NCBI GenBank assembly: GCA_025201845.1 | Contig: MU603948.1 | Location: forward strand, 1-64,000 | DNA length: 64,000 bases | Reading direction: 5' to 3' | From: Martensiomyces pterosporus | Taxonomy: Eukaryota; Kickxellomycota; Kickxellomycetes; Kickxellales; Kickxellaceae | Part shown: piece by piece, positions 51,296-62,404 of the stretch | Numbering within the stretch: position 1 is the stretch's first letter | Layout of the letters: every line of letters begins with the position of its first letter | Made by a program: the position numbers and the translations under genes | The notes under the pieces: model-generated | Seen by the model: the letters and a program-made list of their open reading frames with translations, nothing else | Told to the model about the DNA's origin: nothing | Database searches by the model: none

Positions 51296-52122
51296 CTGGT
51301 GATCGCAAGCTGCGTGTCGAGTACATCACCGAGCAAGTGTCGCACCACCCGCCTGTGTCTGCATATGTCTATCGCTGCAAGGAGCGCGGCATCGAGGCAG
51401 TAGGCATCGACCACATCAGCGCCAAATTCACCGGGCTCTCGGCCACTGTGTCGGCAGGCAGCCAGTGCAAGGGCATCTTTGTGACGCTCAAGCAGCGCAA
51501 CGACGAAACCTACATTTGCTCGCACCCCGTAGGAAACATCGTTGGCTGGCTGCGCGGCACACTCAAGGTGCAGCTTGTCGAGAACTGCTACATCATGTGT
51601 CCCAAGAGCGGGCTGGCAACGGTCATCGAGTTCAAGGAAGAGCGGTGGTTTGGCAAAAATAAGGACAATGTCTCCGGAAAGGTGTTCCGCTACGATCCCA
51701 CGACGCAGGGCGATCTGGTCGCTGGGTGGAAGCTCAAGGACATTCCCAAGTCGTGCAAGGTCGTGGCCACGTTCAGCGGCAACTGGGACAAGCAGGTCAG
51801 CGTGCAGCGCGCAGACACAAAGCCCGCTGCCGAGCGCACGCTTATCGACATGTCAGCACTGGAGATTGCGGAGAAGGTCGTCAAGCCCGTGAGCGAGCAA
51901 GGCGAGATGGAGTCGCGTCGTGTGTGGGACCCGGTTGCGTCGGAGATGAACAAGCGGAACTTTGGAGAGGCCACCAAGCGCAAACGCGCGATCGAGGATA
52001 AGCAGCGCAGGGTTGCTGCTGAGCGCAAGGAGCGCGGCGAGGAGTTTGTTCCAGCGATCTTCAAGCCCGAGTACTCCGACGGCAAGCCAGAGCTCTTGCC
52101 CGCTGCGCCTATCAACCTGTAG
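49963..52122 (+). CDS. oxysterol-binding protein homologue (Osh4/Kes1 type), three exons
   Basis: Exons 49963-50150, 50660-50746 and 51114-52122 give 427 residues. Both introns (509 bp and 367 bp) are phase 2, start GTAAGT and end TAG; splicing gives VISL-RLSLPSQLL, then DYFAA-ITESDDEVERML, as expected across the family. The signature EQVSHHPPVSA is present. The length and absence of PH or ankyrin domains match the short Osh4-7 class, which exchanges sterol or phosphatidylserine for PI4P between membranes. After LKPFNSILGEQF a Ser run is inserted (about 51270-51296). The ATG at 51088 in the same frame is inside intron 2 and is not the start. Confidence 0.92.
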
Positions 52123-53936
52123 AAAGTACATAGCCCCTTCTAATACGCATGCTAGCCCTCTGCCTACTCTTGCCGCCCCACATGTCCAGCCAGTCTGCTC
52201 GTTTCTTTTATCTCTTTCTATTTCAGCAATACATCTTTAGACCTGTCCGCTGCCGGTGCTTCCGCGCTGCCTCCCTGTCCTCCACCCGTGTAGCTTGCGT
52301 GGGCTGCGATCGCCGCGGCAGCAGCCAGACATGCGGCCTGTGGTTGGCTGCTTGTTTTTGCGGCACACATGCTCTGCGAGAGAGCGGCGGCCAGGCGAAT
52401 GCAGGCTTGGCTGGTGCTGGCGCACCTCGCACTGGCTTGTTCTCAGCAGCAAACAATACTCTCGAGTTTCCGTTCTCTCTAAGAGCACCAAACCCCGCAC
52501 ACAGCCCGCGAGACCTGTTTGTCTTATTCACGCGACAAACAAAGAACGCGACATCTTGCGCGTCAGATAGTATAGCACGGCCTAGCAGCGCGCTTTCCTC
52601 GGCTGTTGCGCCCTGTCTTTTGCTTTTCATATCCGGGGGTTTCCTTGCGCCTTCGCTTCCCCGCTTTTACTTTTCCAGCAAAAGCTCTATTTCGTACGCC
52701 TCGCCCGCCCCGCACACACCCAGGGCGGCGCAATACGCACATTCATACGCCTGCCCGCCTTTTTCCTTCCTGCGATTTATTGTCAACTGGGTCATACCTG
52801 CTTTCTCCATTTCTTTCTTCTCACGTAGACGCTACTTTTGCTTTTCGTGCAACAAGCCTCTGCGAATTGCACCGGCACACGCAGAGAGACGGTGTTTCTT
52901 GCACACTGCACCCAGCCTGCGCTTGCTCCGCACAGCAGGCCCCACTCTACAAAGTACGTTAATTAGGCCACGCCCAGCTTAGCGTCGAGGCACACGCCGC
53001 CCGCCTTGCTGCTGCCCGTCTTTGGCACAAGCACGGAGTCTTGCAGCAATAGTGAAAGCCAGCGCGCGACCTGCTGCCGTGGACGGTAGCAACTGGCAAA
53101 TTACACGCCCGACTATTTTATTTTTCGCGTGCTTTGCCCTTCGCTCAGTCAATACACGAATATTGAATTCATTTCTTTTCTGCTTCTGCATTTATTTGCC
53201 CGTTCGTCTCTTCCGCTTAGCTTAATATTATTACACAGGGGACGTCTTTCCGCTACGTGGTCAGTTACGCGCGTTATCTAATACCACGCCTGTTTTGCCT
53301 AAAGGGTAAGTAAGAAACGAGCACACACTAGTGTATTTTTAGACCGCTTCCACTTGGTCCTTCCACCGCACTGCTTGCTCAATGCTCGCCGTTTCCGACG
53401 GCTGTGCGGAGGACGGCTGCAGGCTGGCCCGTCCCAGAGCGCCCGCAATCCTCTTGTGGGCCTCATTGCAATCTCAATCGGCAACGACGAGTGTCACATG
53501 CCAGTAAACACACAGCTGGTGGCGCCCATACATATACGCGTGCTATTTCTCTACAGAGCCCCGCCTGCTCATGAATTGTGAGTGGTCCAGCACCAGCAAA
53601 CAGCCCTGCTCAGCTCCCGTTTTGCTGTATCCCTGCTTTATTGTATCCCGGCTCTCTGCGGCAGAGCATAGCCTATTATCCAGTACGTACTGCCAAAAGG
53701 GCAGCAGCAGCAGCGCCGTAGCCGTCGTGTCATCTCTTTCGAGGCTTATTTAGCAGAGATATAGGCCTGCGTGGTAGATAAGAGGAATCATACACGCACA
53801 CACACAGAAGAAGGCGTAGTAAGCTTCAGCACTGGATCAAAGACGCTCGTTGGAAGGCGCAGTTAGTACAGGGAGCGCTATCAACGACGTACCAACCAGC
53901 ACACAGTACACCGCTGCTGGCTCTGCAACTCGCGCG
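52123..53936. other. intergenic: Osh 3' flank and Swi1 upstream region
   Basis: 1.8 kb with no convincing gene. A 277-codon plus-strand ORF starts 27 bp after the Osh stop but has skewed Ser/Phe/Cys/Pro composition and no domain, so it is treated as chance. AT-rich sequence near 53100-53250 may hold promoter elements. An upstream exon or leader intron of the Swi1 gene may lie here (acceptor-like TTCAG at 53825-53829). Confidence 0.55.
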
Positions 53937-54095
53937 ATGAGCACATCGGTGCCGTTGACTGAAAACAGTGTTGATATAGCTACAATGGCGTTCAATAACA
54001 TCCCTGGCCAGCCGACACTGCAGTTCACTAGCAGTCAGCCTGGCGATGGTGCCTCAAGTATGGCTCAGCAGAGCATCCAGTTTGGAGCGGTTGCC

Positions 54096-54132
<37 letters not shown>

Positions 54133-57100
54133 TTCAGCAGCTCCAGCTCCAGCAGCAGCAGCAGCTCCAACAGCTCCAACAGCTCCAACAACTGCAACAT
54201 CTCCAGCAGCTTCAGCAGCTTCAGCAGCAGCTCCAGAGCCAGCCCCAGGACCAAAACACACAGCAGCAGCAGCAGCTAGCCAGCCAGCAGATTGCGATGG
54301 CGCGCCAGGCGCTACTAAGGCAGCAGCAACTGCAACTGCAACAACAACAACAGCAGCAGCAGCAGCAGCAAGCACACTCTGCAGCTGCCATGGCAGCCTC
54401 TGTCTCAAGTGCCACCATGGCCACGCCTACTAAAGGCGGAAGCGATCTTAGCAAACTGCAATCAGAAAGCGCGAATGGGATCGCAAAAGCCCAGCAGCAG
54501 CAGCCGCCAGAGACGACTCAGGCTGGCGAGCCCAACATGCTTGCTTTACAGGCGATTGCAGCTCGACACGGTATTCCTCCGGCTGCGTCCGCACAACTCA
54601 CACCACAGCAGCTGGAGGCGTTTTTGCATCAACTCCAGGCACAGCAACTCCAGGCACAGCAACTCCAGGCACAGCAACTCCAGGCTCAGCAACTCCAAGC
54701 TCAGCAGCAACAACAGCAGCAGCAGCAACAACAACAACAAATCCAACAGCAGATGCGGCTGCGCCAGGCGTCAGAGGCATCTGCCATCGGATTCTCGACT
54801 CCTCAAAGGCAACAGTCAACAACGCCGCTATCAGCCAATATCACAAACACCGACCTGGTGCGCTCATCGTCGGTTCGCCCTGGCAAAAGCGTTGCCCGCG
54901 ATCGGTCGAAAAGCCGGTCGCCAGCGCCCATCCACCACCCCCAGGCACACAGCGTTTCTCACCTATTCTCGCCTACCACATCAAATCTGTCCCAGGCCTC
55001 CCCACCGCCACTCACCTCGCCAGCATCGTTCGTACAGTCGCCGCGCGGCCTCGGCAACCCAGGCGTGCAGCGGAAGGGGTCGGCAGCCTCGGTGTTTGGT
55101 GAGGATGTTCGCGCAACGCCAACACCCAGCGAGGCAAGCGCAGGAGCAGCCAGCGCTCCACCAGTAGTGTATACGCCCGAGGAAGTCGCGCAGGCGTACA
55201 GGGTGTCGGAGGAGTTCCTGAAGCAGCTGCCAACGTTCACGTCAGAGTCGTTTGTCCTGTTTCTCCAAAAGTTCCTCAAGGAAAACAACATTCCCGGAAA
55301 CTTCTCCAAGCCTCCGGCGTTTGACGACAAGCAGATCGATCTGTACCGCTTCTTCTCGGAGGTGATCAAGCAGGGCGGGCTTGAGCAGGTGCACACGCGG
55401 CGAATCTGGCGCCAGGTTGCAAAGGACTCTGGCTTGCCCGACATCCCAACACTGCCGCCGCTGCTCAGCCGCTGGTACAAGGGATGGCTCCAGCCGCTTG
55501 AGCAGCTCCGGGTGTTCCCGCCTGGGCACCCCAAACACACGGGGATCAACGCCAATTTCTCTCTGAAGAAAAGGCGGAAGCAGGACGCGTTTGGCAGCCC
55601 CGGCGGTACGCCGGGTCCGGCTGAGCGGTCGTACTCGGTCAACCTCGACTCTGCAAAGCGGCCAAAGATGTACAGCCCGCTGACCAACGGCGTAGCGTCG
55701 GCCACAGCGTCGCCGGCTCAGTTTACGCCGCCGCCCATTCACGCCAATTTACACAACCCAGCAGCAACGGCAGCAGCGGCAGCGGTAGCAGCAGCGGCGT
55801 CAGGCATGCAAAGTGGGACAGGCATGACTAATGGTGCAGCGCCTTCGGGAGCAGCGCCGGTGCCTCCTCCAGCAAACTCAATGTCAGCACCCTCGCTTCC
55901 AACAAACGGTATCGCCCCCACGCCACCGCGGCCCGTCTCTCAGCAGGCGATCCCAAGCCATCCACCAGCCACCCCAGGACCGCCAGGACCGCCAGGATCG
56001 ATGGCCGCTGGTGCCCCGGGCATGCAGGTGCCGCCTGGCGCAGCTGCATTGTCTCAGCCTCCACCGCAGCCTGCAGCACAGACACCCACAGCTTCACTAG
56101 TCACGGTTCCGCCTCCGCCGCCTGCGCCTCAGCCACTGCGGTTTTTCCCACTGGAGCGAACGCTCGACACCTGGGGCGGCATCGAGATACAGCCGTGTGC
56201 ATTGTACAGACCACGGGCCCTTCTGCCAGCTGTGGGCGACTATGGATCAGTCGATATTCGCGCGCTGACGCTCAGCATTGAGTCTGGAATCGCCATGGAG
56301 GTCACAAACGCTCTAAACACGCTGATCAAGGTAGCATCGCATCCGGATGTTGTGCTGCCGCTCAGCCAATGTGAGGAGCTTGCAGAGGCGCTGCTGGGGA
56401 TTATCGCTGGCATCGAGGCACCCAAGCCCAGGGGCAACGGCGGCATGGACTCGTCGACCGACAACAGCCACACAGCGGACGAGGACCAGACACGCGAAAA
56501 GATGCCAACATACAGCGAGGACACGTCGCTCTTTCGGTCGCTGTGTGCAAACGACTTGAGCGAGGGCGGAATCATTGGCGATGACATGCAGGACGAGACT
56601 GCTGTAAGAGGCCTACTCCATGGCGGCGATGATCTGTGGTCGTTCACATCCGACCGGACGCTGACGGTGGTGTACGCCTTGCGCAACCTGTCATTCCTCC
56701 CCGCAAACCAGCAGTACCTTGCGAGTAGCGCTGATTTTGCTCAGACGTTTGCGCGCCTGGTGTTGCTGTGCGACGAGTCCGCAAAAGCACTGCATGCCTG
56801 CGGAGGCGGCTCTGCTCTTGGCAAGCTCGCCAGTCTTGTTGTCCTGCGCGCGCTCGAGTTCCGCAAGTCGCTGGTTGTCCTTTTGGCAAATGTGTCGCAT
56901 GTGGTTGAGCTCAGGAAGGCGGGCGAGGGCTTTTTGCGGGCAGCGCTCAGGCTGGTGTGCTACTTTGTCGACGATGTGCAGACAGGCGACATTGCAGACG
57001 AGTGGATCCGCGACAGCATGCCGCTTGTTCCCGGGGACCCGCTGGCCACCGCAATCCACGTCAAGGCGCCAGATGGGCGAGCGTACTACCTGCATGCGCT

Positions 57101-57866
57101 GGAGGCTGCTGGTCGGCTGGCCATCTCTGACGAGAACCGGCAGTTCCTGGCAGCCTCTGTGGGGCCCGATGCGTACAGGCCACTGGCCACTGCGTGCGTG
57201 GCCCTGCTTGCGGGGCACCAGATGGCAGCAGCAGCGTATCCAGCAGCGCCACTCAACTACTCGGAGCACCGGCTGATGTGGCTGCAGATGTGCTTGATGG
57301 TGCTGAGCAACCTTACCGCTGCAGCAACACCGCAGCCATTGGTGGCATCGCGCAGATACACGCCGTTCAGGATCCCAGCCAATGGAAACATCAACCAGGC
57401 GGCCAACGGCACCAGTGTGCCCCTAGCTGGCGGCGGCAGCGGCGGCTCTAGCGCAAACTCCATGCGGCGAGCCATGGCCAAGCGGCCGATGCCGTTCGTC
57501 CCCGTGGTGTACACGTCCATGCTCGTGCCTCCGTCGATGAAGGAGTTCCGGCTGCTCCTGGCGTCGAATGCGGATCTCGTGCGCTCGCTGCTGGAGATTG
57601 TGCTCCTGTGGTGGAGCCAGGTCGGCCTGCCGTGCTCCCGCTCGCACTCGCCGCAGCTGCACGACTCGCCGCTCAGCGACCTGGCTGAGCGTGCAGTGTA
57701 TGTTCTGCAGCTTTTGCACCCGGAGCACGATGCGCTGTTTGCCAGCAGGTGGCGCGAGTGGGTGGTTGACCACACTGCCCGCTACCAGCTGTCGCCTGTC
57801 TTGGCGGAGGTCCTCTACGAGCTTGTTGGCATGATCCCTGTGCAGTCGTCCGCCATGTCGCCCTGA
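53937..57866 (+). CDS. SWI1: ARID-domain SWI/SNF subunit (Swi1/ARID1-like)
   Basis: 1309 residues from the first in-frame ATG at 53937. The frame is open back to a stop at 53820, and an upstream exon is possible. The N-terminal about 300 residues are dominated by poly-Gln and an LQAQQ repeat. An ARID domain follows at about residues 425-530 (FVLFLQKFLKENNIPGNF, then LYRFFSEVIKQGG and RRIWRQVAKDSG). After a Pro/Ala linker, the C-terminal helical region (about 860-1300) contains the LRNLSFLPANQQYL segment typical of the Swi1/BAF250 C-terminal domain. This subunit contacts activators and DNA in the SWI/SNF remodelling complex. Yeast Swi1 can form a prion through its Gln/Asn-rich N terminus. Confidence 0.88.
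54096..54260 (+). repeat. CAG/CTC repeat encoding poly-Gln and Leu-Gln units
   Basis: In-frame CAG runs and CAGCTCCAA-type units within the Swi1 gene, giving poly-Gln followed by repeated LQQ. A further CAA/CAG run lies at about 54320-54370. Confidence 0.95.
54633..54707 (+). repeat. five 15-bp units encoding LQAQQ
   Basis: Five consecutive 15-bp units (CTCCAGGCACAGCAA and close variants), followed by a CAG/CAA run. The first three are identical; the last two carry one or a few changes. This is a coding minisatellite likely to vary in length between strains. Confidence 0.95.
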
Positions 57867-59236
57867 CAGCCCTCCTTGCTGCCTCGCTCCGCCCCACACT
57901 CTACACTAATCGCGGCCCTCACTCGCGCCCACCTTTTTTCGAATCTGCCATCTCTTGTTTACTATACAGCTACACTGCTCACACTCTTTTCTGCCTGCTT
58001 GCTATCCATACAATGCCATTTCTCTTTCACACCGACACCAAGTCGAGCGCGTCCATGCGTGGCTCTTGGCTTGGGCGGCTGCTTGCCCTCTGGCGTTGGC
58101 CCAGCGCGCTCCACGTGAATCTGGCTAATCGGAATTAGCTGATGTCATCTAGCGGGGCCCGTGATTGGCTGGGGGCAACACGCTGTTAATTTTTTTCACG
58201 CCTCGTCGAATCGAACCGAACTGGGGAGAATGGGAAGCTCGGGGGGAATGTCTTTTCTCTCTCCTTTTTTTCACCACCAAAAAGTTCGATTTTTATATTT
58301 CAGCGTTTAAGCGTCCCGCACTAGCAACTCGCCCAGCCAACAGCACCCCTTCTAACTCGCCTGCGTTGTTTTTCCTCCACACACTTGATACGCTCCCCCG
58401 GCCTCTTTCTTTCTCTGCTTGTCCAGGTTCATCCCTTGCTCAAGAGGAGGAGTGTTTTGTACGAGACACTGCGATAAGAGCCCAGAAAGCAAGCATACTG
58501 ATATTTGCCATCCACCGCGCGAGTGCTGAAGAGACAGAAGCACCTTTCTGTCTTTCTCTTCTTGCTGCCTGAATACAGCGTGCTTTTACCTTGGCCAGGA
58601 CAGAAGGCGGCTTAATACACACAGATAGCGCGAGTGCCCGGCTTGAAACTGGCCCCAAGCTGAATTTCCTGCAAGGAAGCCGAGCCTAACATATTCCCAA
58701 TAACAAGGTAAATACCGCATCACCACCATCCTCCCCACACGCCCTTATGCGCTTTAATTGTTCGCTTAATGCGCTCCTCTGCTGCTTTATACATCTCCTG
58801 CGGTGGCCAGCATGTGCGAGCACTGCCTTCAGCCCTTCCACACCCTTTCTCCATCCCTCCTCCCCAAAAAGGGCTACGGCAGAGATTGGGATGTGGGAGA
58901 AGGGAAAGGGGGGCGTTACTTTTCCTCCTCGCGCTATGGGCACATCTTCCAGTGCTCCTGGGCTCAGCAGGCGTGTGCCAATGTGTGTGCATTTACGCGT
59001 CCTAATGCGGCCACCCTCGCTTTTCGGTTTACATCTAGCGCGTCTGCTGGCGCACTGCATGTCAATCATGCAAGGATTCATGCCGCGGCAGCAGCTGTGC
59101 CTATTCCGATTTGTGCACATGCAGTCAATGCTCATTCGCCAGTATCTCTTCTGTATTCTTCATAAATCCAGAGCACGTCTCTGTATACACCCATACCTGG
59201 AGGGCCGTCTTGACAATAAGGTGAAGCCACGCGTGA
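57867..59236. other. intergenic: Swi1 3' flank and BED-gene upstream region
   Basis: 1.37 kb without a supported gene. It includes T-rich and AT-rich tracts near 58185-58310 that could be promoter sequence, and a long pyrimidine-rich stretch. A GTAAAT donor-like site at 58709 could start a leader intron for the BED gene. Short ORFs have no domains. Confidence 0.5.
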
Positions 59237-61195
59237 ATGTCTTCACTAGACCAAACAAGCTCCAAAACACAGCAGAATATCGACAGGAACTCTGCACAGG
59301 ACGCGGCAGAGAGTTTAGGGGCAATGGCTGATCACATAGTTCAGGACGAGGAAATTTCAGTGGCACAGGACGGCGGAGTGGTGCACGAGGAGGTCGAGGA
59401 GTACGAGGGCAACGGCGATCTGAGGCTAAGCGAAGTGGCAGCACACATGGTCGCTGCAGCCAAGAGCAGTGAGGAGGCAGGCGAGGACTACGAGATGGTC
59501 GGCCACCACCAGGAGGCCGAGGTCGGCAACGGCGAAGAGGTGCTCGATCAGGAGGCCTATGGAGCCGAGCATGAGTATGCCGAGTATGACATGGCGGAGG
59601 TCGATATGACGCAGGGTGTTGAGGGCGACCAGGGTGCCCAGGCAGCCGAGTACGCAGACAATGTTGCTGGAACCGATGCGGGCTCGATTCTTGCCACTCA
59701 AGACAATGGCGAGGAGGACCAGCTTTTGGACGATGGCCAGCAGAATGCAGAGTACTCGTATGATCAGGAGATGATAGACGAGGGAGAGAAGGCCCAAGGG
59801 ATGGGCATCGACGAGAACGGCGAGGAGATTGTCGATGACCATGGCCACCACCAGCACCACGCCCAGACCGGGCAGCAGCTGGAGCACCAGGACCAGCAGG
59901 TGAGCCACGAGTCCGAACACCAGCAGGGCATGTATGACGAGCAGGACGATCAGTCCGGCCAGATGTACGAGTCGGCGCCAGTCGATGCAGCGCCCATGGA
60001 TTACACCATCATCTCCACAGCCGCGGCAAACTCGTCGCTCGCTGCGCTGTCGCAGGCCATTACCTCGAGCGTTAGCCGGCTGACAGGCGACCTTTCCACT
60101 GAGGACCAGGAGCTCCACGAGCACCACGAGCACCAGCTGCTGCAGCAGCCTGATGACGGCCAGGATGGGCACCTGCAAGGACAGGACCAGGAGCAGGCTT
60201 CCCAAGAACAGCAGCAGGAGCAGCAGGAGCAGGAGCAGGGGCAGCAGGACCAAGAGCCAAAGGATCACCACGATGCAGGCGGGTATGCTCTTTCCTCCGA
60301 TCTTGGTAGCCATGGCAGCGTGCAGCAAGGCTTGCCCCACAGCGAGCCCCATTCGCACTCGCACTCGCACACCCACTCGCCATCCCCGCTCGCTGGGAAC
60401 TCGGGTGGCGCTGTATCCACCCCAATTGGGTACAAGACCTCGGGAAGGCTGATGGAATCCCAGAACGTCACTCCGGCCAAGCGCCCCCACTCAAGCCATG
60501 GTGCGGCATCGAGCAACAGCCGCCTCAAGAGCAAGGTGTGGAACTGGTACGACATTTTGCCTGACAGCTACCGCCAGTGCCGCTTTTGCCCGCAAAAATA
60601 CGGCCCGCTCACTGCGACCACCATTCTGGCCCGCCACTACCACAACCGCCACGACCTGAACCCTCCTGTTGGTGGAACGCCCTCGCACCGTGGATCGGCG
60701 TCCCATGTGCATGCTGGCAGCCAGGGCACACACACCCCCACCCACCAGCACCTTGCCCTTTCGCAGGCTGGCCAGGCTGTCTATAACCAGGCTGCTGCCG
60801 CTGCCGCTGCCGCTGCTGCCGCTGTTACTGCCAATGGCGGTGCCACGCCAGCAGAATCCCAGACGGGGCACATATTCCACGCTCAGTCGAATGGCGGGTC
60901 TGCCTATGGCCAGTCCACCCTGGCTGTTGCCAACGGCACGGCCACCGACGAAATCCTACGATCGGTGGTGTCTGAGGCTGTGCAGAACGGCCCGTACGAG
61001 GAGAACCAGATCATTATGCAAGGTAAGGAGAAAATCAAAATTGCAAATTACTCGCAGTGGATGTGTCCCACAAACGTGCGTCCAACGACGGGTGCTATCT
61101 TGCTCGTACTGCACACGGCTGCAGCTGACTTTGCCGCTCACCTCTGCTCCCTTGCCTTTCCGCAACCCGCTTCTTTTGCCTTTGCCACTGTGTAG
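59237..61195 (+). CDS. BED-type zinc-finger protein, acidic and Gln/His-rich
   Basis: The open frame gives 652 residues if nothing is spliced. The N-terminal half is acidic; residues about 200-390 are rich in His, Gln and Asp/Glu with HSHSHSHTH-type runs. A BED-like finger near residues 430-475 has the aromatic start VWNWYD and metal spacing C-x2-C-x15-H-x4-H (CRFC, then HYHNRH). BED fingers bind DNA in chromatin-boundary and transposase-derived proteins. The last about 57 codons (61023-61195) look like an intron: GTAAGG donor, CTGAC branch site, pyrimidine tract and TGTGTAG acceptor, with the stop codon being the acceptor itself. If spliced, residue 595 joins in frame to the nitrilase ORF. 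An alternative start is the ATG at 59324. Confidence 0.75.
   Translation: MSSLDQTSSKTQQNIDRNSAQDAAESLGAMADHIVQDEEISVAQDGGVVHEEVEEYEGNGDLRLSEVAAHMVAAAKSSEEAGEDYEMVGHHQEAEVGNGEEVLDQEAYGAEHEYAEYDMAEVDMTQGVEGDQGAQAAEYADNVAGTDAGSILATQDNGEEDQLLDDGQQNAEYSYDQEMIDEGEKAQGMGIDENGEEIVDDHGHHQHHAQTGQQLEHQDQQVSHESEHQQGMYDEQDDQSGQMYESAPVDAAPMDYTIISTAAANSSLAALSQAITSSVSRLTGDLSTEDQELHEHHEHQLLQQPDDGQDGHLQGQDQEQASQEQQQEQQEQEQGQQDQEPKDHHDAGGYALSSDLGSHGSVQQGLPHSEPHSHSHSHTHSPSPLAGNSGGAVSTPIGYKTSGRLMESQNVTPAKRPHSSHGAASSNSRLKSKVWNWYDILPDSYRQCRFCPQKYGPLTATTILARHYHNRHDLNPPVGGTPSHRGSASHVHAGSQGTHTPTHQHLALSQAGQAVYNQAAAAAAAAAAAVTANGGATPAESQTGHIFHAQSNGGSAYGQSTLAVANGTATDEILRSVVSEAVQNGPYEENQIIMQGKEKIKIANYSQWMCPTNVRPTTGAILLVLHTAAADFAAHLCSLAFPQPASFAFATV
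61023..61195 (+). other. probable 173-bp intron between the BED and nitrilase coding regions
   Basis: The donor is AG|GTAAGG, with CTGAC at about 61128 as a candidate branch site and a C/T-rich tract leading to TGTGTAG. The upstream phase is 1 and the downstream frame of the nitrilase accepts phase 1, giving ...IIMQ-D-GFSTMMTSPL. Translation of the unspliced intron is open until its final TAG. Confidence 0.65.
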
Positions 61196-61209
61196 ACGGG
61201 TTCTCGACG

Positions 61210-62091
61210 ATGATGACGTCTCCGCTGTCCAGAATAAACCTGACGCCTGCGCGCAAGGCAATCGCAGCAGTCGCGCAGTTCTGTGCGCAGGGCGATATTC
61301 AAAAGAACCTCCAGACATGCGTGCAGCTCATCAGCAGCGCAGCACGGCGAGGAGCCAAGATGGTGTTTTTGCCAGAAGCGAGCGACTTTATCGCTGAAAC
61401 GCGTGTGCAGCCCTCGCAGCAGGCACAGAGTCTGGACGGGCCGTTCATGAAGGAGATCCAGCAAGCGGCCAAGGACAACGGCATCTGGATTTCCATCGGC
61501 GTGCACGAGCAGCCGCCGGTGAACGGAATGCCCTACAACACCAACGCGGTGATCAGCGACGAGGGCACGCTTGTCTCGGTCTACCGGAAGCTCCATCTGT
61601 TCGACGTCAACCTCAAGGATGGGCCGCGGCTCATTGAGAGCTCGGTGACTTCGCGTGGCGAGCAGATTGCTGACCCGATCGACACTCCTGTGGGCAAGCT
61701 TGGGCTGTCGATTTGCTACGATCTGCGGTTCCCCGAGCTCGCCCAGCGACTACGCCACCGTGGCGCGCAGCTCCTGTGCTATCCATCGGCGTTCACAGAA
61801 GCCACCGGTGCTCCGCACTGGGAGGTCCTTTTGCGCTCGCGCGCCATTGAGACGCAGACATATGTGTTTGCTGCTGCGCAGATTGGCAAGCACAACCCGA
61901 AGCGGTCGAGCTATGGCGACGCTATGATTGTTGACCCGTGGGGAGCTGTGGTGGCCCGGTGCTCGCGCAACTCTAGCGAGCCCACGCTGGCTACTGCGGA
62001 GGTGAACCTGGACTTTTTGGACAAGGTCCGCCGCGAGTCGCCTGTGTTTAGTCATAAGAGAACGGACATTTTCCCGGAATATGCATCGTGA
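61210..62091 (+). CDS. nitrilase-family amidase (Nit1/Nit2-like, deaminated-glutathione or omega-amidase type)
   Basis: A 293-residue carbon-nitrogen hydrolase. The catalytic triad is visible: Glu in VFLPEASDF (about residue 57), Lys in SVYRKLHLFD (about residue 127) and Cys in GLSICYDLRFPE (about 167). The spacing and the RSRAIETQTYV segment match Nit1-type enzymes that repair deaminated glutathione, or the related Nit2 omega-amidase; sequence by eye favours Nit1. The ATG at 61210 is only 15 bp after the BED-gene stop, while all other same-strand neighbours here are 240 bp or more apart, so it may be the C-terminal part of a fused product. A separate promoter in the 61023-61195 segment is the alternative. 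Confidence 0.9.
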   Translation: MMTSPLSRINLTPARKAIAAVAQFCAQGDIQKNLQTCVQLISSAARRGAKMVFLPEASDFIAETRVQPSQQAQSLDGPFMKEIQQAAKDNGIWISIGVHEQPPVNGMPYNTNAVISDEGTLVSVYRKLHLFDVNLKDGPRLIESSVTSRGEQIADPIDTPVGKLGLSICYDLRFPELAQRLRHRGAQLLCYPSAFTEATGAPHWEVLLRSRAIETQTYVFAAAQIGKHNPKRSSYGDAMIVDPWGAVVARCSRNSSEPTLATAEVNLDFLDKVRRESPVFSHKRTDIFPEYAS

Positions 62092-62173
62092 CCTAATTCG
62101 TCTGTCAAAGTAATTTTTCTCTTAGTCCCTATTTTCCTCTACTTCTCTTTTTCCAACTAGCCATCGCCAGCTA

Positions 62174-62207
62174 CCACACCGCATGCTACTCCACACCGCA
62201 TGCTACT
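62174..62207. repeat. 17-bp tandem duplication
   Basis: 62174-62190 and 62191-62207 are identical 17-bp copies (CCACACCGCATGCTACT), about 80 bp after the nitrilase stop codon. Confidence 0.9.
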
Positions 62208-62404
62208 CCACACACGCATACCACCCCACTTTCGAGCGCATCTTCTCGTACCTCGACCAAAACAAAGAACACTAGGAACCGCTTGCCACAAAGGCGCGTC
62301 TATGCTCCTACCCTGCAGCTATTTTGTGACTGATGTTTTTTTTCTTCGCAACGACGACTAAAATTGAAGTTGTATGTACAGGCGAAATTGCTATCCGGGG
62401 TTGT

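Noticed and set aside
52149..52982. 277-codon plus-strand ORF after the Osh gene
   Set aside because: The sequence is pyrimidine-rich, composition is skewed, no domain is visible and it begins only 27 bp after the Osh stop.
53850..53936. Non-ATG (TTG) start for Swi1 at 53850
   Set aside because: The first in-frame ATG is at 53937; extension upstream would need an unseen exon.
54096..54370. Repeat array as a CRISPR-like or satellite locus
   Set aside because: It is an in-frame CAG/CTC coding repeat inside the Swi1 ORF, without spacer structure.
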